Assembly (NCBI GenBank): GCA_030247855.1 | Contig: JAPDRN010000015.1 | Location: 310,001 to 374,000 of the forward strand | From: Knufia peltigerae | Lineage: Eukaryota; Ascomycota; Eurotiomycetes; Chaetothyriales; Trichomeriaceae | Direction: 5' to 3' | Length of the DNA stretch: 64,000 nucleotides | Shown: positions 51,720 to 61,112 of the stretch, piece by piece | Layout: each line of letters opens with the position of its first letter | How positions within the stretch are numbered: position 1 is the first letter of the stretch | The notes under the pieces: model-generated | What the model was told of the DNA's origin: nothing | Seen by the model: the letters and a program-made list of their open reading frames with translations, nothing else | Database searches by the model: none | Made by a program: the position numbers and the translations under genes

Positions 51720-54074
51720 TCACATAACGGCGCACGAATCTTGTTCGGCTGCACCGTGCTGCGATCGAGCGGCTAATTCAGGCTTTTTCTCACCTTTTAA
51801 AGCCCGCGAGGAGGACCGACTGGGAGCTCCTCCCAGCATCCAGCTGGCGATTCCTCCTCCTACTTTTTTCTTCTTGGCTGGGGCTTCAGTTAGATCAGCG
51901 GGGCACTCCAATATACAAAAGGACTCAATAGACCTACGTTTTTTCCTTTCTCTAGGGTTGAGGATTTCGTCCACCATGAGAATAGCATCTGGGTCTAAAT
52001 CAGGAGGGGCCGGTGGGCCTTCTTCCTTGGGTTCTGGAACTGGCCACAGCATCATGGAGATGTGCATGTCAGGCTCGATAGTCGATTCCCAGTAGTTGGG
52101 CATGATTATTTCCTTGTCAGGACCGATCAAGTCGTAGCGCCCAGCCAACACCGCGTCTGCGAGACCCTCGACGTGTGCAAAGGCCTGGTTGATCAGTCCT
52201 TCCATGTCCTATACAAAATCAGCACGGCATTCGACACAATCCATTGTATTGCAACTTACTCTCCAGCGGTGACATCGTTCCCAGGGAAAGTTATAGTTGC
52301 GCCCAATCGCGTCCTTGAATCTGACCGGGGCCTTCTTTTCTGGGGGAGCTGCAGCTGCAGCCCTCTTTTCAGCTTCCTCTGCTTCCGCCTTGGCTTTAGC
52401 TGCCTGGGCTTCCGCTTCTTTCAATTTAGCCTCAGCTTCTTCTTGCGCCTTCTTGGCTTCGGCTTGGGCTGCTGCCGCTGCGTCTGCCGCATCCTTCTCG
52501 GCTTGGGACTTGGCAGCCGCTGCAGCTTCGTCTGCAATCTTCTTTTCAGCCGCTGCCTTCTCAGCTTTAGCAGCGGCCTCTTCAGCGGCAGCCCGCAATG
52601 CGGCCTCGGCGGCTTCTTTGCGGATCTGTTGTTCGTGAGCAGCCTGCTCAGCCGCCTTTCTGACTTGTTCCTCATATGCACGTATGGCTTCTTGTCTGGC
52701 TTCCTCTCGAATGCGGCGCTCTGCTTCCATACGCTCGTTCAAGGCGGCAGTATCGGCACGGGCCTTGGCTTCAGCCGCCAAGATGGCTTCTTCGCGGATT
52801 CGTCTCTCTTCTTCGGCACGTGCCGCTGCCGCTACAGCTTCGGCTCTCGCTTTCTCGGCTGCTTGTATGAGAGCTTGATCTCGAATACGCTTCTCTTCTT
52901 CTGCGCGGATGGCATCTTGCCGTGTCTTCTCCTCCGCCTGCCGGAGAGCATCCTGCCGAATACGAGCTTCTTGTTCAGCCTGTGCCGCCGCTGCTTTGGC
53001 CTTCTCGGCGGCTTGCGCTTCTTTCGTCATTTCTGCTTGTGCGTTTTGTTCCTTGAACAAGTCTGCGAATCGCTTAAACATCTCCTCCGGGTCCTCTTTC
53101 TTGGTCTCTAGCTTATCAGCAGAAACATTCGCAGATCCTGGCTGAGGAGAGGGTGCCAATGGAGGCGGGATGCGATAGTCCATGTACGGGTAGGGCATCT
53201 GCTGGTGGTACTGGAGATATTGATGAGGGTATTGCTGTGGTCCGAATTGAGGAGGATACTGTCCGGGGAAATAGCCACCCCCCGGCGGTGGTGGTCCCCC
53301 GTAGCTCACTATGGTGGGAGCACCGTACGGGGGTGAATATGGAGAGCTGACTTGAGATGGGGCATGATGATATCCCCCGCTGTAACCTGATGGTGGAGGA
53401 TATTGCATTGGTTGGGCGCCGCCCATGTGAGGATAGTGAGATGGATAGGGCATGGCCATAGGTTGTGCTTGTAGAGGTATCATCTGACCAGAATGAGGCA
53501 CAGCGGGGTATGCATATGAGCCTGAGGAAGCGCTCTGTGTATACCCGTTTGGCCCATAGTATGATTGAGGTCGAGGCATTCGAGGATCGATATCTGTCCG
53601 CAGGAACTCTTCTGTAGAGTCACCACTTTCAGTGGGTGGGGCCTCTCTTAATTCTCGCGTGCGACTGCGTGCTGGCTCGCGTATGGACTGTTGACGATGA
53701 GACGGCTGCCGCCGTGTTGAGTCTGATCGAGTGTCGTATCGTTGTACTCTTTCCCGATGATCTACTCTTGAGGCTGAGTCGGAGCCATCACCTTCTTGCA
53801 ATTCGTGAGGGTAGTCTAACTGTACGAAATCGCCAGGATGTGACGAGGAGCCGCTCTGACTTTGGGTTGGCTGGATCACGGAATATTGAGGGGAAATTTC
53901 GGCGGGAGAGACTTGGACTCCGTTCTCGTGAAGCTCGTCGTCTTGAGAAGAGGGAGAAGGGGAGCGCGAGCGAACGTGGGTAATGTCGACGTGGACGTGG
54001 CTATGACGGCTTGACGACCTAGCCGGGAAAATGTTAGCCTGGACAGAAGAATCGTGGCATACAACGCACCCCAT
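51720..54074 (-). CDS. Ala/Glu-rich coiled-coil protein with C-terminal ubiquitin-like region
   Basis: The last exon is 51720-52208 and the main exon ends at 52260 (intron 51 bp), joining CHRWR to DMEGLINQAF. The start is uncertain. A 5-base first exon (54070-54074, ATGGG) with a 51 bp intron (GTGCGT, GCTAAC, TAG) gives M-G-S-S-S-R and 750 residues. Unspliced, the frame stays open and gives 767. The N-terminal 330 residues are Ser/Arg- then Pro/Tyr/Gln-rich. Residues about 335-570 form one long Ala/Glu/Lys/Arg coiled coil. After it, VRFKDAIGRNYNFPWERCHRW and YDLIGPDKEIIMPNYWESTI match a fungal ubiquitin-like domain that I know from NACHT/STAND-associated proteins. Function is unknown; it is probably a scaffold. 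Confidence 0.82.
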
Positions 54075-56357
54075 TAGACAATGAGTGAGGTCAAGGAATT
54101 ACCGCGTTCAACCAACCCACGCAGGGCAGGCTGAACGAGATAGCCTTGAGGTGTTGTTAGTTAAGGGGAGCTAACCGAACCAAAAGAGGGCTGACTTCAG
54201 GCTGTGACGACCGTCCAGATGGCCAGATCCGGTGTTGGGATGTGGCGATATCAATGTCCCTCAGCACAGGTAGATGGTGGTCGAGAGTGGTGACCGCCAG
54301 CGACTTGCGAAATTCCGAAAAGGTGGATCCGTGGGGAAGGAAGGGACGGCCAGAGGCGAAGAAAACATAAGCGTTCAGCCGAGGAGTAAGAACAGAGATG
54401 CCCAGATCTACGGCAGAGTCGATATTGAAAGCTGGGAGTGAAGGGTAAAGATGGATTCGAGGAAGAAGAGGATAAGTGACAGATGATCTTGTTGACGCCG
54501 ACAATGTTGCAAGCGAAGAGGAGGAGCCAGTTGGGCGAAGGAAAGAATTGGTGACTCGCAGTGTGTTGTGATTCAAAATGGGAATAATGCCGCTAGAGGT
54601 GGGAAAATGATGCCCAATGCCCAGTGCCCAATGCACCCCCAACTTTGGCAGCAGATTTCAAGGTCCGGATACCGGTGCGTGGGGAGTGGCAGGCGGTGGG
54701 AGCGGCACCAGTGTGGGTAAATGACTCGCCTGGAAGGCCTAGTAAGTGTACGCACAGCAAGGGAGCAGCCCTAAGCTTGACCCTAAACCGGACCCAAAAC
54801 TCGCACTGTAACTGAGGTGCTTAGTGGGGTCGACGTCAAAGCCTTTTAAGTGTTTCTTCCGACTCGTGTCGTATGTATCCGAATGGATCTTCTTTGTATT
54901 TGTACTCTCGCAAACCAAGAAATATATTCTCCGAACAGTCGGCGATGATGTGAAATAACAACCGTAGTGCTGACGATCAGTACGCAGATGTACCGAAAAC
55001 CTCAGCGACGATCTCGACGTTACTGTTGATGATGTTGGTGAAGGCTATGGTGATGATGAAGCAGAGTTAGGTTCCTCCGCCCAATGTTAGTCCTGATCAA
55101 AGATGTCCGAACGATGTGGTGAGTTCTTTGCCGGTATGGACCTGTCGAACCGAGACACTGTCTTTCCTCGTTCCGGCTATCAAGTCCCACGCCGTATGTG
55201 GCTCACACCAAGGGCGAGACAATATCTCAAGCCTCAACCGTGTCCGAGAAATGAACAGCGTTCCACCAAGTAGTCAGTCTAGCTGTCCCGAGATCTTATC
55301 CGGTCTGGATATAGATCTTGGGGCTCAAAGATATCTTACACCTCTGCCCTGGAAGGGGTGTCGAAGAGGGAAAGAGTCATAAAGCTGTGTGCTGGCGGCA
55401 GAAACGACTGTCACCACAACAATGTGCAGGAGTCTTGGGCTACCTCAGGTGTCGCCGTGTGACACAAGAGGGCCGAGCGGACATGCGGAGGGATCTGTAA
55501 GGGGTTGGGACAGGTAAGCGCTTCTTGCGCACTGTTTTTCTTTGGCTGAATTGCGTTCTGGGTGTATGAGACATTGAGGCCTCCTCTGCAGGGAGAGACG
55601 AATGTGCAGTGTCCAGGAGGAACATGCACAGATGTGCAGATCCAGAGGCAAGCCAAAAGTGCTCCGCAGGTAATGCTTCATGCACGCAAGAAGAGTGTCT
55701 ACATTGGACTTGGCCGCAATAGAAGCGACTTTGGTCGGGACTTTGGATCGATTGTGCTATGTGTCAATCTATATCTCGGACATGCTGGCAACACCCGTTA
55801 TATTATCTTGAATTCCCACCCCATCGGTCCCTCCCATGACTCACGGCCACTACCATGCCGCCATCGACAATGATGGTGAGATAATTTAACGAGTCCTCAA
55901 ACTTGTGCTGCAGAAGATGCCCAGGCTGCAAGTCCGGGCCAGTTCGTCCCTCGTACCGCGTGCGAAGGTGAGGCTCTCGGTACCTAAAATAAAAAGCGTG
56001 GCAAAGCAGACCCATATAGGCAGAGGGGCTGCCGCTACCATTTGCTGCAGGTTGGGTTGCGCGGCAATTGAGGCATCCTCAGAAATGCTGCCACGTCGGA
56101 GGGAACCAAGTGCTGCCCAACTGATTTCTCCTTGCATGACGCTAGTGTAGTGGCCCGCAGCATGCCATATTTCCCACGAACCATGGTTTCTCCCGTGAAG
56201 CACCTCGGCCTCGCGCAGATTCCTTCTCTGGCCATCGTCGTGATTCTGAGATGTTGATGGTGATATCGCGACGCAAGTGGCGTATTTGCTGATTGTCCAT
56301 TCGAAGAGAACGCGAAAGGTCAGCATCAACTGTCATTACCGTCTCTGGTTTTCTCGC
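54075..56357. other. Long intergenic region, no gene supported
   Basis: The 2.3 kb between the coiled-coil gene start and the EMC2 stop has open frames of up to 161 codons on the minus strand (54157-54642 and 55886-56329). Their composition is irregular, no motif is recognised and there are no clear splice partners. The right-hand frame has one hydrophobic segment (LPIWVCFATLFILG) and ends 29 bases past the EMC2 stop. I leave both as unsupported. Confidence 0.45.
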
Positions 56358-57311
56358 TCAGCCCAGACTTCGACTCTTGGATCTGCTCAACAGATCTTTG
56401 GCCGCGGCCAGTTCCGACTCATTCACCCCCGGTGATCGGCGCGTAGTGCGGTCTCTTACAATGGCTTCCAGTTTGGAAGTGGCCAATTGACTCAGCCTTT
56501 GCAGTTTGTCCGGTGTCAGGTCAGGGTTGCCTTGAGCCCTGCTCGTGGCATTGGTCTGCAGGAGCTTGTCCGCAACTAATTTGAGGCCATAAAACCCTCG
56601 TAAGTAGTCGTCACAGAGCTCAATGCTTCGACTGAATCGTTTGACAGCCAGTGATAGGTGTTCCCGGCCGTCAGTGGAATCGGTTGCTGACACTCCTGCC
56701 ATGTATTCCAATTCCCCGAGCCGTGCGTGCAAGTTCCAGGCATAGGGGGTGATGAGTAATGCTTCCTCGAGACAGAAAATGGCTTGTGAACTGCACCCCT
56801 GGGTCTGATACAGATCACTCAGCTCACACCAAGCTTCCATGTCTGTAGGGAAAGAGTCGACGAACTCCACAAGATCTGTTATGGCTTCCTGTGGTCTCCC
56901 AATCGATCTTATCAAGGCAATCCTTCTCTTGAGAACAGGCACGTTCATTGGATTCTCCATCAATATCTTATTGTAATCTTCCAGTATCTTCTTGATGGCC
57001 GTCATGTCTGAAGCCACTGCTTCCTGATATAGACCCTTGAGTGCCATGACTCGCTCGTTGGTCGCCCCAAATCGTTCAGTCAGCTTCTCTACACACAAAA
57101 ATGCCGACTCATCATCACCGGTCCGCAGGCAGGCATAAAGAAGTTGCTCCAGGTCGTTCCATAGTTCTGTCGAGTCGGCCGAGCTAAATATTGAGGCAGG
57201 AAAGTTCGTGCTGACTGAGGATGCTTTGGAGAGAATTGAAGTAGCTTGTTGAGCTTTTTGTAGCGCCGCAGCAGGATCAGACGAGTAGCTGTTGGGAGTA
57301 AAAGCTGCCAT
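56358..57311 (-). CDS. emc2: ER membrane complex subunit 2 (TPR protein)
   Basis: One exon encodes 317 residues. The protein is helical throughout with tetratricopeptide repeats. Blocks typical of EMC2 are NERVMALKGLYQEA, then YNKILMENPMNVPVLKRRIAL, then AITDLVEFVDSFPTDMEAWCELSDLY. A further repeat follows (AIFCLEEALLITPYAWNLHARLGELEY). EMC2 is the cytosolic scaffold subunit of the ER membrane complex, which inserts tail-anchored and multipass proteins. Length matches the family (about 290-320). The start at 57311 gives a normal Ala/Ser-rich N-terminus. No other EMC gene lies in the window. Confidence 0.92.
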   Translation of the reverse strand: MAAFTPNSYSSDPAAALQKAQQATSILSKASSVSTNFPASIFSSADSTELWNDLEQLLYACLRTGDDESAFLCVEKLTERFGATNERVMALKGLYQEAVASDMTAIKKILEDYNKILMENPMNVPVLKRRIALIRSIGRPQEAITDLVEFVDSFPTDMEAWCELSDLYQTQGCSSQAIFCLEEALLITPYAWNLHARLGELEYMAGVSATDSTDGREHLSLAVKRFSRSIELCDDYLRGFYGLKLVADKLLQTNATSRAQGNPDLTPDKLQRLSQLATSKLEAIVRDRTTRRSPGVNESELAAAKDLLSRSKSRSLG

Positions 57312-58363
57312 GTTTTAGGCCCGTTGTCTTGTCCGGTGCAGTGCAGTGCAGTTTCGTTGTAGGAGTTATGATTGTACAGTGTGCACGGCCAGTCAGTCAA
57401 GTTGTAGTCCAACAGGAGCGGACAGCGAAGGAAATGAGATAGCTGTTTAGACTAGCATCCTTGAAGAGTACTGTGTACTCAGTCTAGAGTCCGGAATACC
57501 TGAGATTGAGATGTTAATGCCGACACCAATCAGATAATCTTGCGGTGCCAAGCGCAAGCGTGACTCACGTGATTTAGTGTCCTAACCGACTGCGTACTGT
57601 TAAGGACAGCGGAGATAGCACCGTGCACATGGCCCAAGTGCAACTAAGCTTCAATAACATATTACAATACTATCATGGTTTTCCTCCATTCGCATAGGTC
57701 GGTCTAGGCCTTTACCAGATCAATCCTCAGTTTTCATGACATAGAACGCAGGCCCTGTTGAGATACGGCTGTAGGTATTGTACGTGGGCAGAAGCCGAGA
57801 TGCTGACCCCAGTTTACGAAGCCTGGTTCAGTGACTATCCATACAACGAGAAGACCATGGCGAAGTGTTGACAGTATTGTTTTTGTCCGCGTTAACCTTC
57901 ATCAGAATACGAGGTGTGGCGCGCTAGGATCTAGTTTTGGCCACCTTAACCTGTCTCTGCGCCTTTAATGGAAGGTTTTTAGAAAGATAAACAAGACTAA
58001 ATTGGATAGGGACTTGTTCTGAGAATAAAATGCTAAAATCAACTAATTCGAGGCGCCATGCTCGCCAGTGTCTGTCGGAGAATTCCTTTCACGATCCTGC
58101 CATGGTCAGAGGCAGCAACGTGCGTCCCAAAAAGAAATGGGCTGGACGGGAAATAGGCTTCCACAAGGGATGGGGTAGCTATTGGCTATGGCAGTCTTTA
58201 TTAGCCCTACTGATCCAGCTTTACACATTGCAAAACATAGTCGCACTCGCGAGAGGCAGAATACTCGTCTGGAAGATCATTCACCAACCACGCCAGGTCC
58301 CCATCTCTTTCCTTCACTTCTTATCAAAAACTTGAACTTGGCGGTAGAATAGGCTTGTTCAAG
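57312..58363. other. Divergent intergenic region
   Basis: The 1.05 kb between EMC2 and the multicopper oxidase includes a GTGCA tandem near 57338-57351. A + strand frame at 58030-58335 shows a hydrophobic stretch but ends 28 bases before the oxidase ATG and has no other support. Confidence 0.45.
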
Positions 58364-60451
58364 ATGGCTCGGCACGGTTCAAGCGACCATGAAGCATACC
58401 TGTCGGATACTAAGCAGACGCAACGCTCTATCGAAAGGCCGAGAGGCCGAAAATGGGTTTATATGACCATCGGCTTCTGTCTCTTGTGGGTGGTGACGGG
58501 GATTCTGGCTCTTAACCTCTGGTTAAAACGGCCTCCAGCCAACTTTAAGCCTGAGACCCTAACTATTGGGGTGAAGACAACTGCAGGCGGCCAGCGAAGC
58601 GACAGCCTTGTTCTAGAACCACCTGTCGCGACTTATATTCCCGGAGATAGTCTCGTTAAGGCTGAAAGATTCGTGTTGGACTCGACTTGGGATGCCGAGG
58701 CACCCGCAACGACGCGCAACTTCTCCCTATCTTTGGAGTATGTCATATCAGATGTTGATGGCTTTAACAGGACCATGATTGCAATCAATCACTTCTTTCC
58801 GGGGCCGGTGATCGAATGCAATGTCAACGACACGGTTCGTATCAACGTTACCAATAATCTGGCTGAGCCTACATCGATCCATTGGCATGGAATCTACCAA
58901 AGAGGCACACCCTATATGGACGGTGTGACTGGAGTCTCGCAGTGCCCGATCCCGGTGGGGGAGAGCATGTTGTATGAGTTTGTCGTAAGCGAGGAATGGG
59001 GCACTTACTGGTATCATTCGCATTATGGTTCGCAATACAACGACGGGGCGTTCGGTGCGTTTATTGTCCATTCTAGCCGTGAGCCGTACCGTGACCAGTA
59101 CCAGGGCGACATGATTATCTTTCTAAGCGATTGGTACCATACCTTCTCCAACATTCTAACAGCCAAGTACCTAAACGCTACGGGGGTTGTCTATGCACCA
59201 GTCGCGAACGGTATCGACCACGAGCCCATCCGGCCGTGCAACGAGACCGAGTGTTTTGAGAACGTTTCATCGAGCAATTACACCCAGCCGGGTCTACCTA
59301 CCTCTGTGTCTGAGCCCAAGCCAGACTCTGTCCTTCTCAACGGTCTGAACTTTTGGAACTGCTCGTCGTCATCCGGAGAGGGCTGCAAGGGAGGCCGCTT
59401 CACCGCCAGCGTGGATGAGGGCAAGACGTATCGTTTGCGGCTCATCAACAGTGGTGCATACGTAACTCAAATGTTCACCGTGGATAACCATCTTCTGCAG
59501 ATTATCGAGGCAGATGGCAACGATGTCGACCAGCAATCCAGCACGTTGCGACAAGGGATCAACATTGCACCCGCGCAGCGCTATTCGGTCCTAATTAACG
59601 CAACTTCCCCGGTCGGAAACTACTACATGCGGACGAGGAATGCGCTGAACTGTTCATTCGCGCTCGAGAATTTCGCAAATGCCCCAGGGTATACGGGCGA
59701 CGCCCTGGGAGTGCTGCATTACGCGGGAGCAGACAACACGACCGCAGCGACGGCCGGAGAGCAGTACTTGTCCACCACTCAGGACTACTGTCTTGATCCT
59801 GACCCACAGGAGCTGAAACCGTACTGGGGGCCAGGGACGCTCCCGGAAGCCCAAGTCACCAACATTGTATCCTTTGGCTTCTATCAAGCCGGAGCGTCAC
59901 AGCGTATCTTTGTTAATGCGACATCGTGGGTGCCGCTCCTGGGAGATGCCACGCTTCTTCAGGCACAGAGAGGTCTGAGATCCGGCTCCCTAGTGGAGGG
60001 TGGAATCACCTACAACTACCCTCCGTCGCAGTTCGTCGTGACCATGGAGAACGCAACGTGGGCCCAGCTGGTCATTAACAGTGGGAGTAACGATGCACAC
60101 CCGTTCCACCTGCACGGGCAGTACTTCAACGTGGTCGGGACTGGCACCGGCACATGGAACAGCTCGATCGCACTCAACACCACCAATCCACCACAGCGAG
60201 ACACCGCCGTCGTCCCTCCATCCGGCTGGATCGCCATCCGCTGGTACGCCGACAATCCGGGACTGTGGCTTCTGCACTGCCATTTTTCATGGCATCTGAG
60301 CAGCGGCCTCAATATGCAGTTCGCACAAGTCAGTAGTCAGCTCGCCGCTCTTGACATCCCGTCGCCCGTCCAGAGTCTCTTGGAACACCAGTGCGCTACC
60401 ATCCGGGACATCTACGGCGACGGAACTACCGTGGTGGGTATAGGGAAGTGA
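58364..60451 (+). CDS. Membrane-anchored multicopper oxidase (laccase/ferroxidase-like)
   Basis: One exon encodes 695 residues from the ATG at 58364; a TTG nine bases upstream is not a start. The N-terminus has about 30 polar residues, then a hydrophobic segment (WVYMTIGFCLLWVVTGILAL), so it is a type II membrane protein or has a long signal anchor. Three cupredoxin domains follow. All four copper motifs are intact: HWHG (about residues 173-176), WYHSHYG, HPFHLHG, and HCHFSWH with a Leu at the axial site of the type 1 copper. More than ten N-glycosylation sites lie in the extracellular part. It oxidises phenols or Fe2+ with reduction of O2. The absence of introns is unusual for a fungal laccase. 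Related pigment-pathway oxidases exist, but the substrate is not readable. Confidence 0.93.
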   Translation: MARHGSSDHEAYLSDTKQTQRSIERPRGRKWVYMTIGFCLLWVVTGILALNLWLKRPPANFKPETLTIGVKTTAGGQRSDSLVLEPPVATYIPGDSLVKAERFVLDSTWDAEAPATTRNFSLSLEYVISDVDGFNRTMIAINHFFPGPVIECNVNDTVRINVTNNLAEPTSIHWHGIYQRGTPYMDGVTGVSQCPIPVGESMLYEFVVSEEWGTYWYHSHYGSQYNDGAFGAFIVHSSREPYRDQYQGDMIIFLSDWYHTFSNILTAKYLNATGVVYAPVANGIDHEPIRPCNETECFENVSSSNYTQPGLPTSVSEPKPDSVLLNGLNFWNCSSSSGEGCKGGRFTASVDEGKTYRLRLINSGAYVTQMFTVDNHLLQIIEADGNDVDQQSSTLRQGINIAPAQRYSVLINATSPVGNYYMRTRNALNCSFALENFANAPGYTGDALGVLHYAGADNTTAATAGEQYLSTTQDYCLDPDPQELKPYWGPGTLPEAQVTNIVSFGFYQAGASQRIFVNATSWVPLLGDATLLQAQRGLRSGSLVEGGITYNYPPSQFVVTMENATWAQLVINSGSNDAHPFHLHGQYFNVVGTGTGTWNSSIALNTTNPPQRDTAVVPPSGWIAIRWYADNPGLWLLHCHFSWHLSSGLNMQFAQVSSQLAALDIPSPVQSLLEHQCATIRDIYGDGTTVVGIGK

Positions 60452-61112
60452 AGCAGATTCATCACTCATTTGAGGAAACTTTTGTTCATTTCAAGGTCAG
60501 CATATTAATCTCGATGTTAAACTCGTGCTTGCAGTGTATCTTGGTTAATTGTTCTGTCGATATTTCGGGCGTAGATAGCGTTCGGTGTAAGTCCTCCTTT
60601 TCTGGTCCTGAGTTATGCCTCACAGCTTGGCATACGACCTTGTAGATCTGGCCTTCTCCTCCTCAAAATGGTAGATACTTCTTTACTCCGTTTCTTACAT
60701 CTAGACGTACAACGTCCAAGTAATTTCGTGCTGGGGTGGTCGCGGAGGGGGAGCAAAGGCGGCATCACCCTCTTGCCCAATCGGATAAACTTGGGCTTGG
60801 CATTGAATTATCCGTGTAGTAAATAACCTCACCATCTCGCCTCGATAAACCACATCATGACCTTTCCTCAACGAGTCCACACGACCACATCTCTGTTCTG
60901 TACACTACGCAACGACATTCACTTCAACGAGGATTACGGCCGCAGTAATGCAGTAAATGAGTTACGATGTTGATGAAAGACATATTGCTGCTCAAATAAT
61001 GTCATCTTTCTTTTCTTAGCTTGGAGTGCCGTTTGTGGAATGATGCCATCCAAAGTCTATCAGAAATTCACGACCTACTAGTTTTCCTGAGTTGTCATCA
61101 AGGTCTGTCAAT
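60452..61112. other. Intergenic, promoter of AP-3 delta
   Basis: About 0.66 kb between two co-oriented genes. It has a TTACTCCGTTT near 60684. No gene is supported. Confidence 0.5.

Noticed and set aside
52062..53111. 349-residue + strand frame rich in Cys, Leu and Phe
   Set aside because: It is the complement of the Ala/Glu coiled-coil repeat; the odd composition comes from repeated GCT/GCC and GAG codons on the true strand.
54157..54642. 161-residue minus-strand frame between two genes
   Set aside because: No motif, no splice partner and irregular composition; kept only as a note in the gap description.
55886..56329. 147-residue minus-strand frame just after EMC2
   Set aside because: One hydrophobic stretch but otherwise random-looking; its promoter would have to lie inside the EMC2 coding end.
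58030..58335. 101-residue frame before the multicopper oxidase
   Set aside because: Ends 28 bases before the oxidase start, not joinable in frame, and has no recognised motif.
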